Shown here one piece after another: positions 25,101 through 34,001 of a DNA stretch of 64,000 bases. Source of the stretch: Saccharomyces paradoxus (taxonomy: Eukaryota; Ascomycota; Saccharomycetes; Saccharomycetales; Saccharomycetaceae). Within the stretch, counting starts at the first letter, position 1; the number at the start of each line of letters is the position of its first letter. The position numbers and the translations under genes are program-made. The notes under the pieces are model-generated. The model made no database searches, was not told where the DNA came from, and saw nothing but the letters and a program-made list of their open reading frames with translations. The DNA lies in contig NC_047490.1 of NCBI RefSeq assembly GCF_002079055.1, positions 682,001 through 746,000 of the forward strand. The letters run 5' to 3'.

Positions 25101-26698
25101 GTTACAGCCATATAACATCCTAATTTTGTAAGATTTTTTAATTCCTTGTTGTTTCTTACCTCCTCTAACTTTTCCCTATAAGGTTTCTCCCAGGCATATA
25201 GCTTTAGAGATTTAATGTTATTTAGTATTTCACTTATAACACGAGTTCTTTCATCTTTGTACTTCATCTGGGATTTTTGCAACTTTTTTTGTATCCTCAT
25301 CAAAAATGAGTTCAGTGGCATCATGATAACCAGTATAATTACGCCCACCCACATAGAATTTCCCAACAACTTATAGAGAGAATACAAGCAAATAATGATC
25401 TGAAAAGGCCCCGACCATATTAAATTTAGCCATTGTGTTAAGTCTTGTAATTTTTGAACATCCACACTCATTAGATTAACAATGTCACCGGTAGAGGAAA
25501 GTCCAGATGCCTCATTAGATAGCACCAAAGACTTTTGATATATTAAGGCGGTTAAGGCGCTCTTAATATACATACCTGTGTTGAAGACATTCAAGAAATA
25601 TTGATGCAGAACAGATGTCTGAGTAAAACCTACCAGAAACATAGCAAACGCAATCAAAAACCCTCTTACTATAGGCAATTTTTGATGAGGGTTATTTTGA
25701 AGTCCGAGAATGGAAGGATTATCATCATTCTGTCTTTCATTGTTATAGTCCGTAACGAATTTGATTAAAATCCTTAGCAATTGTGGTTGAGTAAACGCCA
25801 AAACATCATGAATAGCTTTAAAGAATGCGGCTAAAAGCATTTTAGATCCAAAAGCTCTGCATATTGCCCAAGATAGTGAAGGGTTGGATTTTTGTTTCAA
25901 CTCACTTTGCCAGTTTTCCTCCAACTTTTGACTTAATTCCGTGCTACTGAAGTTTTTTGGCAATTTATATAAATCTGCTTCCACCAGGTATTTCTCATAG
26001 CCGGTTTTCATTAAACCTGACATCCAAGAAAAAGTGATTTTAGAAAATATATTTGCACTATCATATGGATTCGGTTTCCTTCTCAGTAAGCTTTGGCGTA
26101 TGTGTTGATGGGGCATTAGGGGCTTCTTTGGAAGAGTTTCAAGTAACAGGATACCGGCGCATGTAATTACCTGAAATAATGTCAGTATGAAACCTGCCTG
26201 ACCAGAATACCATTTTCCTTCGTACGTATGTCTGATAAGAATATTTGTTAGTTTGGTAAAATTACCGAATGTTTCAAAAAGCCAATAGAATAAGAGTACG
26301 GTATTGGCTACAACTGATCTATCGTATTCTATCCAGTGTAAGGCTAAGGCAACAAATAAAGACAGCATGGTAGAAGCATACTGACTTACAGCGGTAAAGT
26401 TTTCCGTCTCTTCTTTAGACAGATTCAAAGATGCCAGTGAAACAAATGCTATTTCCAAAAGGACAAGTACCATTCTGGAGACAATAATCCAATTTCGTCT
26501 ATATTTTACGCTAGGATGTCTTTTATTGCAAAGGCGAACTAGATCTCTGGTACCAAAGGTTAGCATAAAGATTGCTGATAGATTTAAGATCACACCATCG
26601 ATGAAACATTGAGTAAAGTCACCGTAAAAGGATATTGGTCCAAATCCTTCAGGAGATCTACAGAGCTTACAGGCCCATGAAACAAGATTACCAGTCAT
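22148..26698 (-). CDS. YCF1: Ycf1, vacuolar glutathione-conjugate ABC transporter
   Basis: 1516 residues from ATG 26698 (S. cerevisiae 1515); the frame opens further upstream only from a TTG. Ycf1 is an ABCC/MRP-type pump that moves glutathione conjugates, bis-glutathionato-cadmium and other metal complexes into the vacuole. Architecture: N-terminal membrane domain (five helices, ~30-190), membrane domain 1, NBD1 (Walker A GKVGSGKT at 664-671, signature LSGGQ, Walker B LLDDP), regulatory linker with RRASDATLGS (Ser909, Thr912, matching the activating phosphosites near 908/911), membrane domain 2, NBD2 (GRTGAGKSS from 1307, signature LSVGQ, Walker B LVLDEATAAVD). NBD1 ends its Walker B in DDP rather than DE, the degenerate site typical of this family. 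Many substitutions relative to S288C cluster in the N-terminal 320 residues. Confidence 0.97.
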   Translation of the reverse strand: MTGNLVSWACKLCRSPEGFGPISFYGDFTQCFIDGVILNLSAIFMLTFGTRDLVRLCNKRHPSVKYRRNWIIVSRMVLVLLEIAFVSLASLNLSKEETENFTAVSQYASTMLSLFVALALHWIEYDRSVVANTVLLFYWLFETFGNFTKLTNILIRHTYEGKWYSGQAGFILTLFQVITCAGILLLETLPKKPLMPHQHIRQSLLRRKPNPYDSANIFSKITFSWMSGLMKTGYEKYLVEADLYKLPKNFSSTELSQKLEENWQSELKQKSNPSLSWAICRAFGSKMLLAAFFKAIHDVLAFTQPQLLRILIKFVTDYNNERQNDDNPSILGLQNNPHQKLPIVRGFLIAFAMFLVGFTQTSVLHQYFLNVFNTGMYIKSALTALIYQKSLVLSNEASGLSSTGDIVNLMSVDVQKLQDLTQWLNLIWSGPFQIIICLYSLYKLLGNSMWVGVIILVIMMPLNSFLMRIQKKLQKSQMKYKDERTRVISEILNNIKSLKLYAWEKPYREKLEEVRNNKELKNLTKLGCYMAVTSFQFNIVPFLVSCCTFAVFVYTEDRALTTDLVFPALTLFNLLSFPLMVIPMVLNSFIEASVSIGRLFTFFTNEELQPDSVQRLPKVENIGDVAINVGDDATFLWQRKPEYKVALKNINFQAKKGNLTCIVGKVGSGKTALLSCMLGDLFRVKGFATVHGSVAYVSQVPWIMNGTVKENILFGHRYDAEFYEKTIKACALTIDLAILMDGDKTLVGEKGISLSGGQKARLSLARAVYARADTYLLDDPLAAVDEHVARHLIEHVLGPNGLLHTKTRVLATNKVSALSIADSIALLDNGEITQQGTYDEITNDADSPLWKLLNNYGKKTNGKQNEFGDSSESSVRESSIPVEGELEQLQKLNDLDFGNPDAISLRRASDATLGSIDFGDDENIAKKEHREQGKVKWNIYLEYAKACNPKSVCVFILFIVISMFLSVMGNVWLKHWSEVNSRYGANPNAARYLTIYFALGIGSALATLIQTIVLWVFCTIHASKYLHNLMTNSVLRAPMTFFETTPIGRILNRFSNDIYKVDALLGRTFSQFFVNAVKVTFTITVICATTWQFIFIIIPLSVFYIYYQQYYLRTSRELRRLDSITRSPIYSHFQETLGGLATVRGYSQQKRFSHINQCRIDNNMSAFYPSINANRWLAYRLELIGSIIILGAATLSVFRLKQGTLTAGMVGLSLSYALQITQTLNWIVRMTVEVETNIVSVERIKEYADLKSEAPLIIEGHRPPKEWPSQGDIKFNNYSTRYRPELGLVLKNIDIHIKPNEKVGIVGRTGAGKSSLTLALFRMIEASEGNIVIDGIAINEIGLYDLRHKLSIIPQDSQVFEGTVRENIDPINQYTDEAIWRALELSHLKEHVLSMSNDGLDAQLTEGGGNLSVGQRQLLCLARAMLVPSKILVLDEATAAVDVETDKVVQETIRTAFKDRTILTIAHRLNTIMDSDRIIVLDNGKVAEFDSPGQLLSDTKSLFYSLCAEAGLVNEN

Positions 26699-26814
26699 TT
26701 TCTTGTTCTTTATGGTAGTACTATGCCCCTCGTCTATTCTCAAACTGTTAATTGGAAATTGTAGGCTGGAGTCCAGATTCCATATGGGGGATAACCATAA
26801 GAAGTTGCCTTAGC

Positions 26815-26821
26815 TTTTATA
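26815..26821 (-). promoter_or_regulatory. TATA box of YCF1
   Basis: TATAAAA on the minus strand, about 117 bp before the YCF1 ATG and between it and the Yap1 site. Confidence 0.6.
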
Positions 26822-26853
26822 GCAGCAGCTAACTTTTTTCATCAATTTCATAA

Positions 26854-26860
26854 TTACTAA
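26854..26860 (-). promoter_or_regulatory. Yap1 response element of YCF1
   Basis: TTAGTAA on the minus strand (TTACTAA on plus), ~156 bp upstream of the YCF1 ATG. This is the optimal Yap1 site, and YCF1 induction by cadmium and oxidants is known to depend on Yap1 through a single such element at about this distance. Confidence 0.85.
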
Positions 26861-27415
26861 GCCGTAAGCTTCCACCGCCCAAGCATCACGGCGGAATTAC
26901 GTATTTTTGTATTAATCATGAAAGAAATGCAGGCCAAGATATGTACAGAAAACAGCTGTTAGCGTTGGATAATACAATCATTAATAGACGCAGGCGTATC
27001 AAGTCTGCTTCAGGATTGTAAAGTAGAATGCAGATCGCTAATCAGTAGAACTCGTTGCACAAGGGAAATATTCATAAAATCAAACGAGAATAAAGAACAA
27101 ATCCCTCTTGCTGAGGATGGTAAAGTGTGTTGTGCCTGCATCAGGGTGAAATTGTTGTTTAGATATTAAACGCAATACTTGAACTTCTTGCCTAATTTTC
27201 ATTTTTTAATCCAAGTCTACTCCGAAGTCTCCTATAAAGCGTAAGGCGCGTCTCCAAAGTGGTATTTTTCAAGAGCAATTTAGTTTATAATCAGCTTCGA
27301 TATCTGTAAGAGCAATGCAAAAAGTGGCAAGTCGAAAACAAACTGCGAAAGCCAGTCTATAATTTCTTGTGTCCCTCGGTTTTGATTGTGGTATTCATCA
27401 TTATTGAAAAGAAAT

Positions 27416-29407
27416 ATGCGTGCACACAGAATCGATACATTTCTCATAAGAGAAAACATCAAACTGGAGATCATACATGAATCGAATTCATATTTTGGCG
27501 GAGAACATATATCAATCGCTTTCCGATTCAAGCACTTAGGCTCACAGAGTGAATTGTTCAACTATAAAGAAAAGCTTCTCACTATTGATAAAGCGGTTGA
27601 AGAGAAGTTAGAACAACAGGCGAAAATTCAGGATGATGCTGAAGGCACGATGGAAAATCAAGCCTGGTCACTGAAATCATTACTAGGTGCCTTCAAGAAA
27701 ACAGGTGGTCCTGGAGAAAGCGTGGATTCACATAACATGGAAATGCTACATGAGAATAAGGTTTTAAGAGGAAGAATACTGAAGCAAATGTATTTTCATC
27801 AACCTGTTACTCTAATATCTGGTTATGTTCAAATATCGGGCATCTTTCAGTACGATTCAGAAGTAATTGCGCAGTCAAAATTTGAACAAAATGAAGTAAG
27901 AATGGTAGGGCTGGATATTTTATCTGGACATGCAACAAATTCTGTCTTTGCATCTGAGGATGGGGATCATGTTAAAGGTAGGAGAAATTTAATCAAGTAT
28001 TTCAATTCAGATTATACAAATGTGAGCAATGGTCTTCTTTTCTCAGAAACCAGTTCTAGGGGAGGAACAAGTAATTATAATGAACGGACCTTAGCGAACT
28101 CAAACGATACCAGCATAAGAACATTGCCTCTCCTTCTGATACCACAGACACTTATATTTTCTGAAATTTCTTTGGAGCCTGGTGAAGTAAGGACGTTCTA
28201 TTTTAAATCTACAAAATTGCCAAAAGATATATGCCCAAGTTATTCATCATCAAAAATTGCATCAATAAATTACACCCTTGAGGTTGGTGCGGATGTACTT
28301 TCTGATGATAACATCGAGGCATTTTCGAATAGAGTCCCAATAACAATAGCACCATATATTAGTTCGAATGCTGAACAGTATACATCACATCTCGATAAGC
28401 CTCCTATCGTATTAAAGGCAGGTAACATAAAAGAATTGAAGCCGCGTTCATTCACTCGAAAAGTTTCTACAGCTTCTGCTGTATCGTTTGGTAGGAGGAA
28501 ATCATCTATAATTGGCATTGATTCTCCATTAGAAGATAGTGAATTTGTCAAGCGCGTCAAAAAAAACTTTATTGAATTAGTAGAATCCAACCAGAATGTG
28601 CCAAGAGATATAGATGAACTCACTGACTTACAAATGGAAGTACAGTTTGGAAAGGATGAAGATTCTTCGGATCCTGAACCCAACGACTCCCACTTTTCGA
28701 ATGAAATGGTGACATCTGCAGAGTCTAGCACGACAGGCAATGCTGTTACTAAGAGGAGGAAAAGTGACTCTGTACGCGATAACATCTCTAATCTCGACCA
28801 AAAGGTGTGGAAGGATTGTTCTCTGGCTAAGTCAGATGAGAACTCTAATCTTCTACCCCAGTTAGTTAATTTACAACGCGCATACCAAATTAACAGAAAC
28901 AATGAGACTATGGCAACATTATCTTTGTCAGCACCTTTTTATAAGACAACCGATGACATAAATTTGGTCATTGAATTAGATTCGATAACGACACCTTTAC
29001 TAAAAGTAACTTCGTTGACTGTGTCCTTAGAATCGTTTGAAATTATAAATCCAAAATACAAGACTGAAGGGAAACGAATGGGGAGCAAGCCAAAAGGGAA
29101 CTCGGTGTATGAGAAGCATTTCATTTGTTTTGATGAGTGTAAGTCTGTGTCGGTAAAATTACTTCCTCCAAGATCGCCCACGAACCAAATTACTGGGCAA
29201 TTCAAGACAGATGTCTTCCAACACAAGTGGATGATAGGACTAAAATTCGTAATAGTCGCAAAGACAGAAAGTATTACGTTGGATCAGTTTTACGAGGATA
29301 AAAAGGGCGTTCTGTTTCATTCAAAAGAGAATCTAGAAGGTGAAGAGTTTACATGTTACATTCCCATTCCAATATTAGGCACATCTGAAGATTTCATGGG
29401 ATGGTAA
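27416..29407 (+). CDS. RGP1: Rgp1, subunit of the Ric1-Rgp1 exchange factor for Ypt6
   Basis: 663 residues from ATG 27416, the S. cerevisiae length; ten upstream codons are open only from a non-ATG. Rgp1 with Ric1 activates the Golgi Rab Ypt6, needed for endosome-to-Golgi fusion. The ends of the protein show beta-rich, arrestin-like sequence (IRENIKLEIIHES near residue 12; TPLLKVTSLTVSLESFEI near 530), as in the Rgp1 family. The middle (~370-480) is acidic and Ser-rich with likely phosphosites. No enzyme motif is expected, since the nucleotide exchange is done by the heterodimer. Confidence 0.95.
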   Translation: MRAHRIDTFLIRENIKLEIIHESNSYFGGEHISIAFRFKHLGSQSELFNYKEKLLTIDKAVEEKLEQQAKIQDDAEGTMENQAWSLKSLLGAFKKTGGPGESVDSHNMEMLHENKVLRGRILKQMYFHQPVTLISGYVQISGIFQYDSEVIAQSKFEQNEVRMVGLDILSGHATNSVFASEDGDHVKGRRNLIKYFNSDYTNVSNGLLFSETSSRGGTSNYNERTLANSNDTSIRTLPLLLIPQTLIFSEISLEPGEVRTFYFKSTKLPKDICPSYSSSKIASINYTLEVGADVLSDDNIEAFSNRVPITIAPYISSNAEQYTSHLDKPPIVLKAGNIKELKPRSFTRKVSTASAVSFGRRKSSIIGIDSPLEDSEFVKRVKKNFIELVESNQNVPRDIDELTDLQMEVQFGKDEDSSDPEPNDSHFSNEMVTSAESSTTGNAVTKRRKSDSVRDNISNLDQKVWKDCSLAKSDENSNLLPQLVNLQRAYQINRNNETMATLSLSAPFYKTTDDINLVIELDSITTPLLKVTSLTVSLESFEIINPKYKTEGKRMGSKPKGNSVYEKHFICFDECKSVSVKLLPPRSPTNQITGQFKTDVFQHKWMIGLKFVIVAKTESITLDQFYEDKKGVLFHSKENLEGEEFTCYIPIPILGTSEDFMGW

Positions 29408-29742
29408 GCTATAAATACACGCAGCGTACCCTTAAAGTCTGTTTTGTATTTCAACCCCATCCAGAAAAGAGAACTACTATAATCTCTTTTATAAGTAGTA
29501 AATGTCTAGAGAGATATATATATATATAAGTTAATCAACCCGTTTCACTAACATACTCTTGCTTTGATATCATTGATTCTTAGTTACGCGATTTTAAGAT
29601 TGCTCATTTCACACGATCCACATTTCTTCCAAATGTCATTTTTCGCCATGATCATCAGGTTTAATTGCAATAACCGGACCAGTAAAATAATATATGATTT
29701 TAGCCACTCAAGAGGCACTGACATTAGGACAAAAGAATAGTA
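29408..29742. other. RGP1 3' region and HPR1 promoter
   Basis: 335 bp between tandem genes. A run of alternating AT at 29513-29528 (eight dinucleotides) could act as an RGP1 3'-end efficiency element or as an HPR1 TATA-like element. No other named site. Confidence 0.5.
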
Positions 29743-32001
29743 ATGACCGATACTGAGGAACTGATTCAAAATTCGGTAGGTTTTCTCCGCAAAATCTTCA
29801 AAGCACTCCCAATTTCCCTTTACTCTATTGAAAATGAACCACTTCCGTCTTCAATGTTCCATGAAAGTATCCTCAATTTTGAATGGGAACCGCTCAAGAG
29901 CAATTGTTCAGTAATTCACGATAGGGATTCTTTGATTGACATAGTACTTAAAAGGTTTATTATAGATTCCATGACTAGTGCTATTGAAGACGAAGAAGGA
30001 AATAATCTTGAAAAAGGGTTGCTAAAATCGTGTATATGTCTCGATTTTGTGTATAACTCAAGATCCAATAGAAGTAATCCAGCTAGCTGGGGAAACACCT
30101 TTTTTGAGTTGTTTTCCACGACCATTGATCTGCTGAACTCACCATCTACGTTTTTGAAATTTTGGCCCTATGCTGAATCGCGTATCGAATGGTTCAAAAT
30201 GAATACATCTATTGAACCAGTATCATTAGGAGAGAGCAACTTAATTAGTTACAAACAGCCTCTATACGAAAAGTTGCGCCATTGGAACGATATTTTGACC
30301 AAATTAGAAAATAATGATGTCCTTAATACAGTCAAACATTATGGCATGAAATATAAACTAGAGAACTTTTTATCTGAGCTACTGCCTATAAATGAAGAAT
30401 CAAACTTCAATAGATCCGCTTCTATTTCAGCTTTACAGGAATCTGATAGCAAATGGGAAGGGTCACCATCTGAACGAGAAAGCGGCCGTAATTCCGATGT
30501 TATTTTTTCTGCGGATTATAATTTCGTATTTTATCATCTAATCATTCGTCCAATCGAATTTGCTTTCAGTGATTTAGAATACAAAAATGATGTTGATAGA
30601 TCATTAAGTCCACTTCTCGATGCAATTCTGGAAATCGAAGAGAACTTTTATAGCAAAATCAAGATGAACAATAGGACTAGATATGCCTTAGAGGAAGCCC
30701 TGAATAGAGAGTATTATACTAACTACGATGTTATGTCCCCTAAGTTACCTGTATATATGAAGCATTCAAATGCAATGAAGATGGACAGAAATGAATTTTG
30801 GAAAGACCTACAGAATATTAAAGAATCAGAAGACTTTATTCTTCGGCCTACCATTATGGACATCTCTTTGGGCAATAAAACTAGTCTTTATAGACAATTC
30901 ACTCAGGAGGATGATGATTACTACCGCAAACAGTTTATTTTACAGCTATGTTTCACAACAAATCTTATACGCAATTTAATTTCTTCTGATGAAACGAGAA
31001 ATTTTTACAAAAGCTGCTATTTGAGGGAAAACCCTTTGAGCGATATTAATTTTGAAAATCTTGATGAAGTTAATAAAAAGCGTGGTCTCAATATATGTTC
31101 ATATATCTGCGACAATCGTGTTTTGAAATTTTATAAGATCAAAGATCCTGATTTTTGTAACGTTATCCGCAAGCTAATGTCTTCTGACAAGAGGTTCGCA
31201 GCCGCCAAGATTGATGGTTTTAAAGAATTCCAAAACTCCAGGATATCTAAGGAGAAGTTATCGTCACCTACTTTTGACAAAACGTTTAAAAAGTTTACTT
31301 TTATTAAGATGGGAAATAAGTTGATCAATAACGTCTGGAAAATTCCTACTGGTCTAGACAAGATTGAACGAGAAGTAAAGAAACCTGAAGGTGTTTATGA
31401 AGCGGCCCAAGCGAAGTGGGAATCAAAAGTTTCTTCCGAACCTTCTGGAGAAGAAGCCAAAGATGAAATAATCAGGCAATGGCAAACATTAAGGTTCCTG
31501 AGATCGCGATACTTGTTTGATTTCGATAAAGTTAATGAAAATACCGGTGTTGATGGTTTGTTTGAAAAATTCAAAAAAACGGGAGCATTGGATGATAGTT
31601 TTAAAGAGAAGCTTTTGCATAAAATTAATCAGGAGCACAGGAAGAAACTTCAAGATGCTAGGGAGTATAGGATTGGGAGGGAACGAAAAAAGAGAGCACT
31701 AGAAGAAGAGACGCCATCTGAGAGAGAGCAAAAAATGAAGTCGCAGCGTTTAGATAATGGTTTCCAAAAGGAAGGAGATGAGATGAAAAGCAGAGAGACA
31801 CTGCCAGGGCAAGAAATGTCAAAAGATAATACTAAAATAACAGGCACAGGAGTTTCTTCGCAAGATCCTGATGATGTAGTTGATGGCGGGAAGTCTGCTT
31901 TACAGAGCACAACAGCTCAACTAGAAAATCCAAAAGCAGAAGATAGCAATACAGCCTCTTTGGGCAATCCTAACAGTTTTTCTGCTCAAAGCATGAAATA
32001 A
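29743..32001 (+). CDS. HPR1: Hpr1, THO/TREX complex subunit
   Basis: 752 residues, the S. cerevisiae length. Hpr1 (THOC1 family) works with Tho2, Mft1, Thp2 and Tex1 to couple transcription elongation to mRNP packaging and export, and its loss causes R-loop-linked hyper-recombination. The protein is mostly alpha-helical; no catalytic motif is seen or expected. Residues ~640-752 are a highly charged, Lys/Glu-rich then Ser/Gln-rich disordered tail, which in the family contacts mRNP export factors and nucleic acid. It is convergent with RUB1 across an unusually long 714-bp gap. Confidence 0.96.
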   Translation: MTDTEELIQNSVGFLRKIFKALPISLYSIENEPLPSSMFHESILNFEWEPLKSNCSVIHDRDSLIDIVLKRFIIDSMTSAIEDEEGNNLEKGLLKSCICLDFVYNSRSNRSNPASWGNTFFELFSTTIDLLNSPSTFLKFWPYAESRIEWFKMNTSIEPVSLGESNLISYKQPLYEKLRHWNDILTKLENNDVLNTVKHYGMKYKLENFLSELLPINEESNFNRSASISALQESDSKWEGSPSERESGRNSDVIFSADYNFVFYHLIIRPIEFAFSDLEYKNDVDRSLSPLLDAILEIEENFYSKIKMNNRTRYALEEALNREYYTNYDVMSPKLPVYMKHSNAMKMDRNEFWKDLQNIKESEDFILRPTIMDISLGNKTSLYRQFTQEDDDYYRKQFILQLCFTTNLIRNLISSDETRNFYKSCYLRENPLSDINFENLDEVNKKRGLNICSYICDNRVLKFYKIKDPDFCNVIRKLMSSDKRFAAAKIDGFKEFQNSRISKEKLSSPTFDKTFKKFTFIKMGNKLINNVWKIPTGLDKIEREVKKPEGVYEAAQAKWESKVSSEPSGEEAKDEIIRQWQTLRFLRSRYLFDFDKVNENTGVDGLFEKFKKTGALDDSFKEKLLHKINQEHRKKLQDAREYRIGRERKKRALEEETPSEREQKMKSQRLDNGFQKEGDEMKSRETLPGQEMSKDNTKITGTGVSSQDPDDVVDGGKSALQSTTAQLENPKAEDSNTASLGNPNSFSAQSMK

Positions 32002-32715
32002 ATATACCCTTAACAGACTATTAGTCAAAATTTTAAACTAATAAGAAACTCGTACACTGCGTCCCATCACGAAATAGTTCAGATATGTTTTGCGTGCTAT
32101 AAAAATCATTTATCAGAGAGCAATGGTTACTATGATACTAAAAGCAAATCCGTTTTAGATTTGAACAATAATCCCATATTTTATGGAATTAGTGAAGTGT
32201 CATCAATAACGTTCTTAGGACGTTCTTTGATGAGACTGAGGCCGTTGGCAAAAAGTATACTCTTGGTTTCGTATGTCCAGTTGATAAAGTTGTAGACCAA
32301 AGAGTGCTTTTCTTACTAATGAATTTGAGATACTGCAAGAGGGCATCAAAACGTTTTTTTAGAATTGCATTTGAAGACATGTGAGAAAAAATGACGAAGA
32401 TGCATCTTCTAGTTGGATAATTTGTAACCGCATGTTCCTGTGGAAGTTCGACCATTTAATGGTGTTTGAAATCGCTGTTGTCCTACCCTACTGTATTACT
32501 ACGAATAACTTGTAAGATACTGAACAATTTTAATACACGTTTCTAGTTTAAAAACAAATAATTAGTTATAGTAGACACTATAGAGTAATTGTACGTATTT
32601 GTTGATGAGTTAGGGGGCGCTAGTCTTCCAAAAATCCAAATAGGAGTATGTTCATTTTGTATTTTTTCGTGGTCAGCAGCCTTGATAAAACTACATAAAT
32701 GACTGAAAAAAGGCT
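32002..32715. other. Convergent region HPR1 / RUB1
   Basis: 714 bp, long for a gap between two 3' ends in yeast. It holds one minus-strand ATG frame of 88 codons (32455-32189) that I do not recognise. No tRNA, snoRNA box pair or LTR could be identified by eye. Confidence 0.5.
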
Positions 32716-33022
32716 CTAGATACCTCCTCTTAGCGTTAATACTAAGTGGAGTTGCATTCCTTCTACTAGATGTGCATCTGTTACTGTTAATTTATCATCA
32801 CTTTCTTAGTTGTTAGTAAGATCTGAAAACCGTAAATAAACTTAAAAGACAATTAACGATCGAATTTACATACATCTGTTTTCCCTGGAATATAAGTCTT
32901 TGTTGAGAAGGTGGAATCCCTTCTTTTTCCTCTAAAAGTTCCTTGATGTGATATACTAGATCAGATTCCTTCAATTCGACGGAAATCTCCTTACCAGTCA
33001 ACGTCTTTACTTTAACAATCAT
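32716..33022 (-). CDS. RUB1: Rub1, NEDD8-like ubiquitin-family modifier, spliced
   Basis: Exon 1 is 33022-32874 (149 nt), exon 2 is 32800-32716 (85 nt); joined they give 77 residues, the S. cerevisiae length. Rub1 is conjugated to Cdc53 and other cullins through Ula1-Uba3 and Ubc12. The ubiquitin fold is clear ([29 protein letters not shown]-terminal LVLTLRGG). The chain ends GG-Ile, where I recall GG-Asn in S. cerevisiae; the single residue after Gly-Gly is trimmed by Yuh1, so the change should be harmless. It is divergent from MTQ2 with 208 bp between start codons. Confidence 0.95.
32801..32873 (-). other. RUB1: RUB1 intron (73 nt) with AAG 3' splice site
   Basis: On the minus strand it starts GTATGT, has TACTAAC at 32818-32812, and must end ...GAAAG at 32801. 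Only this end restores the ubiquitin-fold frame (Gln-Ile-Asp-Asp-Lys). The final triplet is therefore AAG, not CAG or TAG, and lies just 12 nt after the branch adenosine. Confidence 0.9.
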
Positions 33023-33230
33023 TGGTTGTGGCTGTAAGGAAATTAGTACCTTTTTTTATTTACCCCTCTGCCGAAATATTGTATCTGAATAACAAAATTT
33101 TAGTTTCTCAGTTAAAAGTTGTTCGTTTACTTTCCCGAAGACGCCATCGGAATTTGATTTTATAAACATCAATATTTATATTCTGAAAATAGTATCGATA
33201 AATTTAAAGATAGGCTGAGAAAGGTGAAGT

Positions 33231-33899
33231 ATGTTACCGACCCCTTATGTTAAATGTGATTACCATAAAGTATATGAGCCTGCTGAAGATAGCTTCCTTA
33301 TACTGGATTGTTTAGAAAAAGAACATGAATTTCTGAAACAAAGATTCAGTAATAGTTTGGCCATTGTTTGTGAAATTGGTTCCGGTTCAGGTATCGTTAC
33401 AACATTTTTAATGCAAAATAAAATAATACCGCAAGAAAACTCCATCCACTTAGCTGTAGATATCAACCCATGGGCGCTCGAAGCAACTTTGGATACGGCG
33501 AAGTTAAATTCATGTAAGAATAATTTTTTAGAGGTGATCCAAACTGATTTGAATTCTAGCATTCGAAATAATCAAGTTGATGTCCTAATATTTAATCCGC
33601 CATATGTGCCAGCAGAATCTGTGCCCGATGTCCCAGAATCAAGAGAGGAGGCGGACCAATGGCTAGATTTAGCATTATTAGGCGGAAAAGATGGTATGGC
33701 GATTACTGATAAACTGTTACAACAACTAGAACAAATTCTTTCCCCAGATGGTGTTGCTTATATATTATTTTGTGCGAGAAATAAGCCTAAAGAAGTCATT
33801 CAAACGTTTCTCAATTCTTACAGGTGGAATGTTAAACTTGTTGAAACGAGAAAGGCGGGCTGGGAAGTCCTCAGTGTCTACAGCTTCACAAGGCGATAG
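33231..33899 (+). CDS. MTQ2: Mtq2, eRF1 glutamine methyltransferase
   Basis: 222 residues (about 221 in S. cerevisiae). With its activator Trm112, Mtq2 methylates the Gln of the GGQ motif of release factor eRF1 (Sup45). Class I methyltransferase features are plain: SAM-binding motif [13 protein letters not shown] at ~residue 49, acidic [12 protein letters not shown] at ~81, and catalytic FNPPYVP with Asn122-Pro-Pro-Tyr, the signature of N5-glutamine methyltransferases. No zinc site is present, as expected because Trm112 supplies it. Confidence 0.96.
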   Translation: MLPTPYVKCDYHKVYEPAEDSFLILDCLEKEHEFLKQRFSNSLAIVCEIGSGSGIVTTFLMQNKIIPQENSIHLAVDINPWALEATLDTAKLNSCKNNFLEVIQTDLNSSIRNNQVDVLIFNPPYVPAESVPDVPESREEADQWLDLALLGGKDGMAITDKLLQQLEQILSPDGVAYILFCARNKPKEVIQTFLNSYRWNVKLVETRKAGWEVLSVYSFTRR

Positions 33900-34001
33900 T
33901 CGCAAAGGCTTTTAAGTAAAAATTAATATCCCATTTTTCTACTCAAAACATATAACTATCTTTCTATTTATTATTTATAGAGAAAAAATCTATAGCAATG
34001 C

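Larger units (their letters stand above)
26699..27415. other. Divergent promoter region YCF1 / RGP1
   Basis: 717 bp. The YCF1 side holds a TATA box and a Yap1 element (listed separately) and an inverted repeat CCGCC-N10-GGCGG at 26875-26894. The RGP1 side is AT-rich without a named site. An antisense frame overlapping the RGP1 start corresponds to the dubious VPS61 and is not called. Confidence 0.6.

Noticed and set aside
27280-27561. 93-codon minus-strand frame over the RGP1 start
   Set aside because: It overlaps the RGP1 coding start and sits where the dubious VPS61 ORF is placed; the vps phenotype is explained by loss of RGP1.
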